From assembly GCA_018819175.1 (NCBI GenBank), contig JAHJQQ010000017.1, positions 1 to 35,701 of the forward strand: DNA of 35,701 nt, written 5' to 3'. The stretch's first letter is position 1; every line of letters begins with the position of its first letter. Below the pieces are notes generated by a model. The model did no database searches. It had not been told where the DNA came from and worked only from the letters and a program-made list of their open reading frames with translations. Both the position numbers and the translations under genes were made by a program. Shown piece after piece: positions 1-7,595 of the stretch. Source of the stretch: Gammaproteobacteria bacterium (lineage in GTDB: Bacteria > Pseudomonadota > Gammaproteobacteria > Thiohalobacterales > Thiohalobacteraceae).

Positions 1-63
1 ACCATGCCGTGCGCGATAGGTTGCGTAGCTCTGACGAAAGATGTTTTGCAGTGTCGCGTCCAT
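1..63 (-). CDS. Partial transposase, probably IS91-like, N-terminus only
   Basis: The gene runs off the left edge of the window. Reading leftwards from the ATG at 61-63 gives 21 residues beginning MDATLQNIFRQSYATYRARH. A strong ribosome binding site (GGAGGTGAT) lies just upstream of the ATG, so this is a genuine start. The LQ-IF-x(4)-Y-x(2)-RHG pattern is what I associate with the N-terminus of IS91-type transposases, just before their zinc-binding domain. That is family memory rather than a search result. It is divergent from the tyrosine recombinase beginning at 277, with 213 bases between them. If the identification is wrong, it is simply an unknown gene start. The remainder lies outside the window. 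Confidence 0.5.
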   Translation of the reverse strand, partial: MDATLQNIFRQSYATYRARHG

Positions 64-276
64 GCGATCACCTCCTCTCTATAACAACACGCTGAGTTTA
101 CTGTAGCCCTGAACGCGTTCTCTTCCTTCTATTTGTGCAACTAGAATTAGAGGACCTAAATGCATCCTTTCAAAAGGAGCTTTTAGGACCTAATAATCCG
201 CTGAATCCCCTTTACTCAATAACATACTGGCGTAATATTGGGCTCGCGGTACTAAAATTTCTGCATGGAGGCAGAC
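64..276. other. Divergent intergenic region between transposase and integrase; possible attI
   Basis: The AT-rich stretch should hold both promoters and, if the recombinase is a true integron integrase, its attI site. A near-direct repeat of AGGACCTAA occurs near 152 and 183, with a small hairpin (TCCTTT/AAAGGA) between the copies. I see no canonical GTTRRRY core that would prove attI. No other gene is evident. Confidence 0.35.
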
Positions 277-1233
277 ATGAACCCACCACGCCTGATGGAT
301 CAGGTGCGCGATGTATTACGCGTCCACCACTACAGTTTACGAACTGAGCAAAGTTACCTTCAATGGATCCGGCGCTATATTCTTTTTCACAGTAAGCGCC
401 ACCCACGCGAGATGGGAGAGGAAGAGATTTCAGCGTTTCTGACCTACCTCGCTGTCAAGAAGGATGTCTCGGCATCCACACAAAATCAAGCCTTATCGGC
501 TTTATTGTTTCTGTATAAGAAGGTCCTGGGCATTGAGCCGGCCTGGCTTGATGGCGTAACCCGGGCCAAGCGTTCTAAGCGGTTACCCGTTGTCCTGCCA
601 CGCGAAACCGTCCACAGATTACTAAGCCAACTCACGGGTACCCATAAGCTGGTCGCCTACCTGATCTATGGCACGGGTATGAGGCTGATGGAGGCCGCTC
701 GTCTGCGCGTCAAGGATGTCGATTTCAGTTACCGTCAGATCACGATTCGCGCCGGCAAGGGCGATAAGGATCGGAAAACGATATTGCCGGACAAGCTCAT
801 ATCGCCATTGCAAAAGCAGCTGGAGCTGGGCCGACGATTGTTTGATCTTGATCGCGCTGAACAATCACCGGGCGTTGAATTGCCCTATGCTCTGGAACGC
901 AAGTATCCCAATGCGGGAAAGGAATGGCCTTGGTTCTGGGTATTCCCCGCCCAGAACCGCTCGGCAGACCCGCGCAGCGGCATCATTCGGCGTCATCATT
1001 TCTACGAGAAATCACTACAGCGCAGTATTAAAAAAGCGGTACGCGATCTGGGCCTGGCATCAACCGTATCGGTACATACGTTACGGCACTGCTTCGCGAC
1101 ACATCTGCTTGATAACGGCTATGACATCCGCACTGTTCAAGAGCTACTGGGCCACAAAGATGTTCGGACCACTATGATCTATACGCACGTGCTGAACAAA
1201 GGCGGTCTCGGCGTCCGCAGTCCGCTGGATTAG
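277..1233 (+). CDS. intI: Integron integrase (IntI-type tyrosine recombinase)
   Basis: This is a 318-residue site-specific recombinase with an N-terminal SAM-like core-binding domain (about 1-95) and a C-terminal catalytic domain. The catalytic set is visible: Arg136 in GTGMRLMEAARL, His267 and Arg270 in HTLRH, His293 in LLGHKD, and Tyr302 in MIYTHV. Residues about 205-225 (ALERKYPNAGKEWPWFWVF) are the extra segment that separates IntI integrases from XerC/XerD, and the length fits the family. I place the start at 277 because GGAGG lies six bases before that ATG. An in-frame ATG at 265 has no such site. Integron integrases insert and excise cassettes at attI/attC. No cassette array directly abuts the gene here, and the side where attI is expected holds a divergent transposase-like gene. 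The enzyme looks intact. Confidence 0.9.
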   Translation: MNPPRLMDQVRDVLRVHHYSLRTEQSYLQWIRRYILFHSKRHPREMGEEEISAFLTYLAVKKDVSASTQNQALSALLFLYKKVLGIEPAWLDGVTRAKRSKRLPVVLPRETVHRLLSQLTGTHKLVAYLIYGTGMRLMEAARLRVKDVDFSYRQITIRAGKGDKDRKTILPDKLISPLQKQLELGRRLFDLDRAEQSPGVELPYALERKYPNAGKEWPWFWVFPAQNRSADPRSGIIRRHHFYEKSLQRSIKKAVRDLGLASTVSVHTLRHCFATHLLDNGYDIRTVQELLGHKDVRTTMIYTHVLNKGGLGVRSPLD

Positions 1234-1247
1234 CACAAGCCGACAAT

Positions 1248-1281
1248 TATATGGGTTTATATATGTATAAATAGCCATATA
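1248..1281. promoter_or_regulatory. Nested palindrome upstream of brnTA, candidate autoregulatory operator
   Basis: TATATGG at 1248-1254 is mirrored by CCATATA at 1275-1281, and TTTATA at 1256-1261 by TATAAA at 1266-1271. The segment is AT-rich and ends 24 bases before the brnT start, overlapping the expected promoter. Brn-type antitoxins are DNA-binding proteins that repress their own operon, so an operator role is likely but inferred. Confidence 0.5.
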
Positions 1282-1305
1282 CTTTGAATACCAGGAGATT
1301 AAAGC

Positions 1306-1595
1306 ATGGATAGCTTTGACTGGGATCCTGGCAAGGATGTCATCAATCAACTAAAGCACGGGATATCATTTTATGAGGCACAGTATGCCTTTGCCGATAG
1401 CGACCGTGTCATCGCAGAGGATCTGTCCCACAGCACCCTCTATGAACATCGGTATTACTGCTTCGGCTGCGCAGAGAGAGAGGAATCCTTACTGTTCGCT
1501 TTACATGGCGTGATGGGGTAATTCGCATCATTGGCGCAGGATACTGGCGCAGCGGAAAACGAATCTATGAGCAAGAAAACCAAATACAGCAATGA
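1306..1595 (+). pseudogene. brnT: BrnT-family toxin, disrupted by a -1 frameshift
   Basis: The ORF opens with MDSFDWDPGKDVINQLKHGI, the typical BrnT beginning (F-W-D-x-x-K...N..KHG). BrnT is a RelE-fold ribonuclease toxin. The frame closes at 1521 after 71 residues. The next frame continues the family sequence exactly: FTWRDGVIRIIGAGYWRSG, then KRIYEQEN, to a stop at 1593-1595. One inserted base near 1497-1502 (within CTGTTCGCTTTACAT) would restore a protein of about 96 residues, the normal BrnT length. AGGAG precedes the ATG. The restored 3' end overlaps the antitoxin start by 29 bases, as expected for brnTA. The lesion could be a real inactivating mutation or an assembly error. Confidence 0.75.
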
Positions 1596-1836
1596 GCCCC
1601 TCGGCAAGCTCGCGGTCGTTGCGGATTTTCTCCCACCACCGGATCAACTCGCATACCGAGAAGAAACCGTTAAAGTAACCATTACACTGAACAAGGCCAG
1701 TATCGAGTTCTTCAAACGCGAAGCCAAGCAGCATGGCACGCCTTATCAGGCGATGATCCGGAAACTACTCGACCACTACGCGCAAGCTTACGGTAGTGAA
1801 TCGACTAAGGCGAGCAAGCCGCGCCGCGCTCGTTAA
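1567..1836 (+). CDS. brnA: BrnA/CopG-like antitoxin
   Basis: This 89-residue protein begins MSKKTKYSNEPLGKLAVVAD. It carries a ribbon-helix-helix-like segment (VKVTITLNKASIEFFKREAK, then GTPYQAMIRKLLDHYA) and a basic C-terminal tail (KPRRAR). This pattern fits the CopG/BrnA antitoxins encoded immediately after BrnT, which neutralise the toxin and repress the operon. I chose the ATG at 1567 because homologous antitoxins start with this kind of MSKK sequence. The upstream in-frame start at 1531 lies wholly inside the toxin's reading frame. The antitoxin is intact although the toxin frame is broken. Confidence 0.75.
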   Translation: MSKKTKYSNEPLGKLAVVADFLPPPDQLAYREETVKVTITLNKASIEFFKREAKQHGTPYQAMIRKLLDHYAQAYGSESTKASKPRRAR

Positions 1837-1854
1837 TCGACGGACATTCTAGTC

Positions 1855-1923
1855 TAGGGAACCTCTGTGTATCCCTCATTCCGGTGTATGCCGGAATGAC
1901 GGGTTAATAATTAATCAGTGGTC
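1855..1923. repeat. REP/MITE-like element with imperfect terminal inverted repeats
   Basis: A hairpin (TCATTCCGG ... CCGGAATGA) is framed by GGGAACCTCTG on the left and an approximate mirror, AATCAGTGGTCC, on the right. The same hairpin core recurs near 2430, 15136 and 24496. The GGAACCTCTGATT end recurs at about 24473 and 35557. Confidence 0.6.
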
Positions 1924-1924
1924 C

Positions 1925-2311
1925 TTAGTGCTTCTTGCCGATCAGCTCGATCGGATAGCCGTCCGGGTCTTCGACGAAGGCGATGATGGTGGTGCCGGCG
2001 TTCATCGGGCCGGCCTCGCGCAGGATCTTGCCGCCGCGCTGCTTGATGTCATCGGCAGCTTTGTACACGTCATCCACCTCGATGGCGATGTGGCCGTAGC
2101 CTTTGCCGATGTCGTAACTCTCCACGCCCCAGTTATATGTCAGCTCGATGTCAGTGTTGTCCTTTTCATCGCCATAGCCGATGAACGCCAGGGTGAACTT
2201 GCCATCCGGGTATTCCTTCTGGCGCAGTAGTTTCATGCCGAGAATTTCGGTATAGAACTTGATGGATCGTTCCAGGTTGCCGGTACGCAGCATGGTGTGG
2301 AGTATCCGCAT
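1925..2311 (-). CDS. gloA: Lactoylglutathione lyase (glyoxalase I)
   Basis: This 128-residue enzyme converts the hemithioacetal of methylglyoxal and glutathione to S-lactoylglutathione, the first step of cytosolic methylglyoxal detoxification. All four metal ligands of the bacterial enzyme are present at the classic positions: His5, Glu56, His74 and Glu122. The length matches bacterial Ni-type GloA, and there is no signal peptide. AGGAGGAG lies just upstream of the ATG. The gene stands alone, between a REP-like element downstream and the composite repeat at 2363-2507 upstream. Confidence 0.95.
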   Translation of the reverse strand: MRILHTMLRTGNLERSIKFYTEILGMKLLRQKEYPDGKFTLAFIGYGDEKDNTDIELTYNWGVESYDIGKGYGHIAIEVDDVYKAADDIKQRGGKILREAGPMNAGTTIIAFVEDPDGYPIELIGKKH

Positions 2312-2362
2312 GAGTTTCTCCTCCTATTGGTACTTTCTGTCACAAACGTGAATAGATATTTA

Positions 2363-2507
2363 TTGAACCGCAAAGGCGCAGAGGCGCAAAGAAATAATTA
2401 AGGAATTTCAGAATCATTACTGAGTTGTCATTCCGGCGGATGCCGGAATGACGAACCTGTTTTTTTTGATCAAGTTTTCTTTGCGCCTCTGCGCCTTTGC
2501 GGTTCAA
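2363..2507. repeat. Perfect 32-base inverted repeat enclosing a REP hairpin
   Basis: The 32 bases at 2363-2394 (starting TTGAACCGCAAAGGCGCAGA) are the exact reverse complement of 2476-2507. Between the arms, at about 2429-2454, sits a CATTCCGG-type REP hairpin. This is the A-type member of the AB repeat family found at several loci in the window. The right arm overlaps the stop codon of the minus-strand GGDEF/EAL gene. Confidence 0.85.
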
Positions 2508-5320
2508 CTAATAAAGTTATCCAGCGGCTCGGGGCGATGGATGTGGAAGCCCTGCGCATAATCAACGCTGAGATGATCCAGCCGCTCCAGGATAGCGCCA
2601 TTCTCCACCGATTCGGCGATGGTCTGCACTCCGACGATATGCCCCAGCTGGTTGATGGATTCGACCATGGCGTGGTCGATAGGGTCGGTCAGCATGTCTT
2701 TGACAAAGCGTCCGTCGATTTTCAGATAGTCGACCGGTAGACGCTTGAGGTAGGCGAATGAACTCAGGCCACTACCGAAATCGTCCAGCGCGAACACGCA
2801 GCCGCGCTTGCGCAGGGTGGCGATGAAACGCTGGGCACTGCGCAGATTGGCAACGGCCGCGGTCTCGGTAATCTCGAAACAGATTCGTTCCGCGGCCACG
2901 CCCGCATTATCCAGCTCAGCGGAAACGAATTCGAGAAAGGTCTCGTCGCTGATAGTTTGGCCAGACAGATTGATCGCATAGCATTCCCCTGTCTCCCAAG
3001 CCTGCTTCTCGGATAAACGCTGCAAGGCTTTATGCACCACCCAGCGGTCGATAGCCGGCATCAGGTGATAACGTTCGGCCGCCGGGATAAAGAAACCTGG
3101 CGCAACCATTTCCTCACCCGCCTCGGTCATGCGCAGCAGAATTTCATTGTAGTGCACACTCGTCGCCTTGTCGGCGATACCCTGCACGCGCTGACAATAC
3201 AATTCGAAACTATTGTCCTCCAGCGCCTTCTGCAGCCGCTGCACCCATTGCATATGACTGTGATGCTGCACCAGCGCGGAGTCTTCCGCATCGAACACAT
3301 GGGTACGATTACGACCCTGTTCCTTGGCAACATAACAGGCGGCATCCGCCGCACTGAGCACATCCGCCAGGCCGCCGCTGCCTGGGGTGATGGCGACAAG
3401 ACCTATGGAGACACCGATTTCAAAACTGCGGCCCTGCCATTCGAAGCGCTGCGCCTTGATAACACTCCGCAGCTCTTCGGCAATCTCCTTGGCTTTACTC
3501 AGCGGGCAGGCTTCGAGCAGCACGCCAAATTCGTCGCCGCCGAGACGCGCCAGGGTGTCGCTCTCACGTATGCGTGCCTGTAGAACGTTTGCGAGCTGTT
3601 TGAGCAACTCATCTCCGGCAATGTGTCCGCTGGTATCGTTGACGACTTTGAACTGATCGAGATCGAGATAGCACAGGGCGTGTTGCACGCCTTCGCGTTG
3701 CGCAGCCTCAATCGCCTGTACCGTGCGTATCTCGAACTCACGCCGATTGACCAGGCCCGTGAGCATGTCGTGCGAGGCCTGATAACTCATATCCCGTGCC
3801 AGTCCGCGCAACTCGGTCACATCATGAAACACCAGCACGGTACCGGTGACTCTGCGTTGGTCATCCAGAATCGGCGCCGCATTGGCTTCTATGGAATGCT
3901 CGCTGTCGTTACCGGCCTCCAATAGAATCGGGTGCCCGGGAATGCGGTAGGTGCTGCGTCCTCGCAAACAGGCACGCACCGGATCGTCGATAAGGTGCCG
4001 GGTGTCTTCATCCACGACATGGAAGATTTCGGTAAGTGGCCTGGCCAACGCGGCCTCCGCCTCCCAGCCAGTCAGTTGTTCGGCAACCGGGTTCAGGTAT
4101 TCGATATAGCCGGCGGCATCCGTGACAATAACGCCGTCACCGATGGATTCCAGCGTTACCAAAGCGCGCTCTTTCTCCGCTCGCAGCGCCGCCTCGGCTT
4201 CCTTAAGACTGGTGATGTCACGGGCGGTACCTTCGATACCGGCAATCTCACCGGCTTCATCCCGGTAGTACTGCGCATTCTTCGACACCCAGATGACGGT
4301 GCCGTCTTTTCGGGTCAGTTGCAGCTCGTGGCCGTGCAGCATGCCGCCGCTGTCCGCCAGCGCCAGCATGAATTCCCCGACATGCTCGCTATGCGCAAAG
4401 ACACGATCCAGATGCCGTCCGACCAGTTCCTCTTTGTCGTAGCCCAGCAGTCGTGTGATCGAGGGCGATACCTGCAGGATCCGGCCATCGCGGTCAGTTC
4501 TGAAATAGGTGTCTTGGATATTATCGAGGATGCGCGAGAGTTCCTGACGGGAGGCCCTGATACGTGTCTCGGCAAGCCGACGATCATCCACTTCAGCACG
4601 CAGATCACGATTCAGGCTGTCCGCTTCATCCTTGGCCTGGCGCAATGTATCCACCAGTTCCTCATTTTCCAGTCTCAGGCGCTGCATGCGCGATATGGTC
4701 TGATTCATCATCAGTCCCGCGGTCAGCAACACCGCCATGAACATGATGATGACAATACCCATGACCAGCTGAAGGTGATCACCCGTAATGATGAGTTGCA
4801 AACCGAACGGCAGCAATGCCGGCACAATGAATGCCGGTGGCACGCCACGTAAGGCTGCATAACTCACGGCAGTGCCCGCGCCGAGACCGGTGATCCCTAC
4901 CGCGATCAGGGCCTGATGCGCGATGGAGTTCACCGGCAACAGCAGCGTGGCCGAGACACCCCACAGGATACCGCTAAGAAATGTGCCGATGAGATACCAG
5001 CGTCCCCAGGGACGGGAAAGCTGTTCGGCCGGTGTCGCCTGCGCATACACACGCGTCATCAAATAACGCAGGCCATACAGCAGAAAGCTTGTGCCCATCC
5101 AGAGACTCAACCATACCCCTGGCACCGTCTCATAGAACACATAGCCGTAGAGCAGCACGGAGACCACAGCCGCCGCCAGTGCCGGTGCGGCATGCTGGAA
5201 CACCAGCTGGATCTGTGCATGACGCAGCCGCTGATCAAACGAATACGCAGACCCTGCATCCGCGCTTCCGAGCTGGATTTCAGGACTGCCTGTTGCCGTT
5301 CTCTCTACAGATACAGGCAT
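2504..5320 (-). CDS. Membrane PAS-PAS-GGDEF-EAL cyclic-di-GMP enzyme
   Basis: This 938-residue protein has a hydrophobic N-terminal part (about 40-210, several membrane helices), then a coiled coil (about 212-262), two PAS domains (about 262-375 and 385-505), a GGDEF domain (about 515-675) and an EAL domain (about 690-935). GGDEF is intact, and RESD five residues upstream matches the RxxD product-inhibition site. In the EAL domain the motifs EILLR, INLSGQ, FEITET, DDFGSG, YLKIDG and ESVEN keep the metal-binding and catalytic residues. Both diguanylate cyclase and phosphodiesterase activity are therefore possible. The net activity cannot be read from sequence. The TGA stop lies inside the TTGAACCGC end of a dispersed repeat, so the last codons may have been altered by its insertion. 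The gene appears monocistronic. Confidence 0.92.
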   Translation of the reverse strand: MPVSVERTATGSPEIQLGSADAGSAYSFDQRLRHAQIQLVFQHAAPALAAAVVSVLLYGYVFYETVPGVWLSLWMGTSFLLYGLRYLMTRVYAQATPAEQLSRPWGRWYLIGTFLSGILWGVSATLLLPVNSIAHQALIAVGITGLGAGTAVSYAALRGVPPAFIVPALLPFGLQLIITGDHLQLVMGIVIIMFMAVLLTAGLMMNQTISRMQRLRLENEELVDTLRQAKDEADSLNRDLRAEVDDRRLAETRIRASRQELSRILDNIQDTYFRTDRDGRILQVSPSITRLLGYDKEELVGRHLDRVFAHSEHVGEFMLALADSGGMLHGHELQLTRKDGTVIWVSKNAQYYRDEAGEIAGIEGTARDITSLKEAEAALRAEKERALVTLESIGDGVIVTDAAGYIEYLNPVAEQLTGWEAEAALARPLTEIFHVVDEDTRHLIDDPVRACLRGRSTYRIPGHPILLEAGNDSEHSIEANAAPILDDQRRVTGTVLVFHDVTELRGLARDMSYQASHDMLTGLVNRREFEIRTVQAIEAAQREGVQHALCYLDLDQFKVVNDTSGHIAGDELLKQLANVLQARIRESDTLARLGGDEFGVLLEACPLSKAKEIAEELRSVIKAQRFEWQGRSFEIGVSIGLVAITPGSGGLADVLSAADAACYVAKEQGRNRTHVFDAEDSALVQHHSHMQWVQRLQKALEDNSFELYCQRVQGIADKATSVHYNEILLRMTEAGEEMVAPGFFIPAAERYHLMPAIDRWVVHKALQRLSEKQAWETGECYAINLSGQTISDETFLEFVSAELDNAGVAAERICFEITETAAVANLRSAQRFIATLRKRGCVFALDDFGSGLSSFAYLKRLPVDYLKIDGRFVKDMLTDPIDHAMVESINQLGHIVGVQTIAESVENGAILERLDHLSVDYAQGFHIHRPEPLDNFIS

Positions 5321-5412
5321 CCAAAGCCCAATCCTATTATCGTTGGCGTCACTGCCTATTGAGCATTACATGATGGCATGACATAGATATGCTCGATTTA
5401 AGAACTTCGCCA

Positions 5413-5497
5413 CCCTCTCCCCAACCCTCTCCCGCCCCGGCGGGAGAGGGGGTTATCCCCTCTCACCGCTTGCGGGGAGAGGGTTAGGGAGAGGGGC
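5413..5497. repeat. CCCTCTCC-rich inverted repeat
   Basis: The 5321-5554 gap between argG and the GGDEF/EAL gene holds CCCTCTCCCCAACCCTCTCC followed by GCGGGAGAGG-type mirror copies, ending GGGTTAGGGAGAGGGG. It can fold into a long GC-rich stem. This is a common kind of dispersed intergenic repeat and nothing coding is visible. It may act as a transcription barrier. Confidence 0.7.
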
Positions 5498-5554
5498 GTT
5501 TGTGTCATCCCAATTGGTAATGATCAATAGTCTGTTCCAGCCCGACCGTTAGAG

Positions 5555-6772
5555 TCAATCCTTCAGCTTGCGCGCGGCGATGCGAAGACGTAGTGCATTG
5601 AGCTTGATAAAGCCTTCGGCGTCTTTTTGATTATAGGCGCCGGCATCATCTTCGAAAGTGGCAATCTTCTCGTCAAACAAGCTGTTGCTCTCGGACTTAC
5701 GGCCCGCCACATAGACGTTGCCTTTATAAAGCTTCATGCGCACCAAACCATTCACGGTCGCCTGCGAGGCATCGATCATGGTCTGTAACATCTTCCGTTC
5801 CGGGCTCCACCAGTAACCGTTATAGATCAGACTGGCGTAGCGCGGCATCAGTTCGTCTTTCAAATGCGCGACTTCGCGATCCAGTGTCAGCGACTCGATG
5901 GCACGGTGCGCCTTGAGCAGAATCGTGCCACCGGGCGTCTCATAGGCACCGCGCGATTTCATGCCGACATAACGGTTCTCGACAATATCATCGCGACCGA
6001 TACCGTTGGCGCCGCCGATCTTGTTCAGCAGCTCCAGCACGGTTGCCGGGCTCATCGGCTTGCCATCGACAGCCACCACATCGCCGCATTTGAATTCGAG
6101 TTCGACATAGGTTGGCTTGTCCGGCGCCTTCTCCGGCGACACCGACCAGCGCCACATATCCTCTTCCGGCTCATGCCAGGGATCTTCCAGCACGCCGCCT
6201 TCATAGGAGATGTGCAGCAGATTGGCATCCATAGAGTACGGTGATTTTTTACCCGCCTTGGCGTAATCCACCGGGATGTTATGTTCTTTGGCATAGGCCA
6301 TCAGCGTTTCACGCGAAGTCAGATTCCATTCACGCCAGGGCGCGATAACTTTCACATCCGGCTTGAGCGCATAGGCACCCAGCTCGAAACGCACCTGATC
6401 GTTGCCCTTGCCCGTCGCGCCATGCGAAATCGCATCCGCGCCGGTCTCGTTGGCGATCTCCACCAGGCGCTTGGCGATCAGCGGCCGCGCGATGGAGGTA
6501 CCGAGCAGGTACTCACCTTCATAAATGGTATTGGCGCGGAACATCGGAAACACGAAGTCGCGCACGTATTCCTCGCGCAGATCTTCGATATAGATCTCCT
6601 TCACGCCCATCGCCTTGGCCTTGGCCCGCGCCGGCTCGACCTCTTCACCCTGCCCGATGTCCGCCGTGAAGGTCACGACTTCGCAACCATAGGTGTCCTG
6701 CAGCCACTTGAGAATGATGGAGGTATCCAGACCGCCGGAATAAGCGAGGACAACCTTATTGATGTTCGACAT
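5555..6772 (-). CDS. argG: Argininosuccinate synthase
   Basis: This 405-residue cytosolic enzyme joins citrulline and aspartate with ATP in arginine biosynthesis. The N-terminal PP-loop AYSGGLDTS near residue 10 is intact. TGKGNDQVRFE, SPYSMDANLLH and ENRYVGMKSRG are further signatures of the family, and the length is normal. I start at the ATG at 6770-6772 (MSNINKVVL). GAAGGG lies upstream, and the longer in-frame extension to 6799 is translated dispersed repeat. AB-type repeats begin about 14 bases upstream of the start, so the promoter lies within or beyond them. No other arginine gene is adjacent. Confidence 0.96.
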   Translation of the reverse strand: MSNINKVVLAYSGGLDTSIILKWLQDTYGCEVVTFTADIGQGEEVEPARAKAKAMGVKEIYIEDLREEYVRDFVFPMFRANTIYEGEYLLGTSIARPLIAKRLVEIANETGADAISHGATGKGNDQVRFELGAYALKPDVKVIAPWREWNLTSRETLMAYAKEHNIPVDYAKAGKKSPYSMDANLLHISYEGGVLEDPWHEPEEDMWRWSVSPEKAPDKPTYVELEFKCGDVVAVDGKPMSPATVLELLNKIGGANGIGRDDIVENRYVGMKSRGAYETPGGTILLKAHRAIESLTLDREVAHLKDELMPRYASLIYNGYWWSPERKMLQTMIDASQATVNGLVRMKLYKGNVYVAGRKSESNSLFDEKIATFEDDAGAYNQKDAEGFIKLNALRLRIAARKLKD

Positions 6773-6785
6773 ATGTGAAACCCTT

Positions 6786-6866
6786 CTTTGAACCGCCAAG
6801 ACGCCAAGGGCGCCAAGAAAAACCTTTATTGAACCGCCAAGGCGCCAAGGACGCTAAGAAGGATCA
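6786..6866. repeat. Two direct B-type AB-family repeat units
   Basis: Two copies of a unit starting TTGAACCGCCAAG and built from GCCAAG hexamers lie head to tail. They sit between the GxxExxY gene and argG, in plus orientation. Confidence 0.85.
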
Positions 6867-6906
6867 ATGTTAAAACCTAAAACAATTCGGCCGGCTGTTA
6901 ATCGAG

Positions 6907-7293
6907 TTATTGTGATAAAACGATTCGTTTTACGCCGTCGCGGAGCACACGTACATTGAAGTTAATCAGTAAACCGAGTTGTCGCTGGGTTGCTTTAAGA
7001 TATGAGATGACCTGTGCATGATGTATCGGCAACAAGGTGTCGACAACCTTCAGCTCAACTACTAAGCGGCCCGCAACCAGCAGATCCAATCTGCCTTCAC
7101 CTACGACCTGTCCTTTGTAATCAATTCGTATCGGCGCTTGCCGATCACAGTCGACACCCTGCGCCCCTAACTCCAGCGCCAAAGCCTCTTCGTAAACTGA
7201 CTCCAGATAGCCAGGCCCAAGCGCTTTATGAACCTCAATAGCCGCACCGATGACCCGGCGCGCCAATACATCCAACTCGCTCTGCGGTTCCAT
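6907..7293 (-). CDS. GxxExxY family protein, PDDEXK nuclease-like
   Basis: This 128-residue protein carries the name-giving motif G28-Y-L-E31-S-V-Y34 and a PD-(D/E)xK-like core: Asp70 in GRLDLLV, then Glu80 and Lys82 in VVELKV. The fold suggests a metal-dependent nuclease or nucleic-acid-binding protein, but the family's function is not established as far as I know. The start at 7291-7293 has an excellent site, AAGGAGGTGCGT. Upstream extension of the frame would translate repeat DNA. The gene is bracketed by AB-family repeats, two units beyond its 3' end (6786-6866) and six units beyond its 5' end (7337-7590). That makes it a candidate partner of the repeat. Confidence 0.85.
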   Translation of the reverse strand: MEPQSELDVLARRVIGAAIEVHKALGPGYLESVYEEALALELGAQGVDCDRQAPIRIDYKGQVVGEGRLDLLVAGRLVVELKVVDTLLPIHHAQVISYLKATQRQLGLLINFNVRVLRDGVKRIVLSQ

Positions 7294-7336
7294 ACGCACC
7301 TCCTTGTGCGTTGCTACAAAAACTAAAAAAACGTTT

Positions 7337-7590
7337 GAACCGCCAAGACGCCAAGTTCGCCAAGCTTCTGGAACCGCCAAGGCGCCAAGAACGCCAAGTA
7401 AAACTCATGTAAAAGAAAAAGCTTTTACAATAATCCTTCTTGGCGTTCTTGGCGCCTTGGCGGTTCAAAAAAAGTTTTCTTGGCGCCCTTGGCGTCCTCG
7501 GCGGTTCAAAAAAGTTTTCTTGGCGTTCTTGGCGCCTTGGCGGTTCAAAAAAGGTTTTCTTGGCGCCCTTGGCGTCTTGGCGGTTCAAAA
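7337..7590. repeat. Large inverted AB-repeat cluster: two units facing four 40-bp units
   Basis: The 302-base gap 7294-7595 is almost all repeat. Two units in plus orientation (about 7337-7399) are followed by a small hairpin (TGTAAAAG 7409-7416 with CTTTTACA 7422-7429). Four minus-orientation units then follow at exactly 40-base spacing, starting at 7437, 7477, 7517 and 7557. Units 1 and 3 share one variant and units 2 and 4 another, so the array is an 80-base higher-order duplication. Apparent ORFs here, rich in NRQ and AK or WRPW, are translated repeat and not genes. Confidence 0.9.
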
Positions 7591-7595
7591 AGTCT

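Noticed and set aside
95..120. Possible LexA box upstream of intI (TACTGT followed by a poor second half)
   Set aside because: Only one half-site matches. The mirrored ACAGTA is absent.
3932..4852. A 306-residue plus-strand ORF opposite the GGDEF/EAL gene
   Set aside because: It is an antisense shadow with no motifs. The minus-strand PAS/GGDEF/EAL domains are unmistakable.
7437..7590. Regular 40-base repeats resembling a CRISPR array
   Set aside because: There are no unique spacers, the units are contiguous variants of a dispersed repeat, and no cas genes are present.
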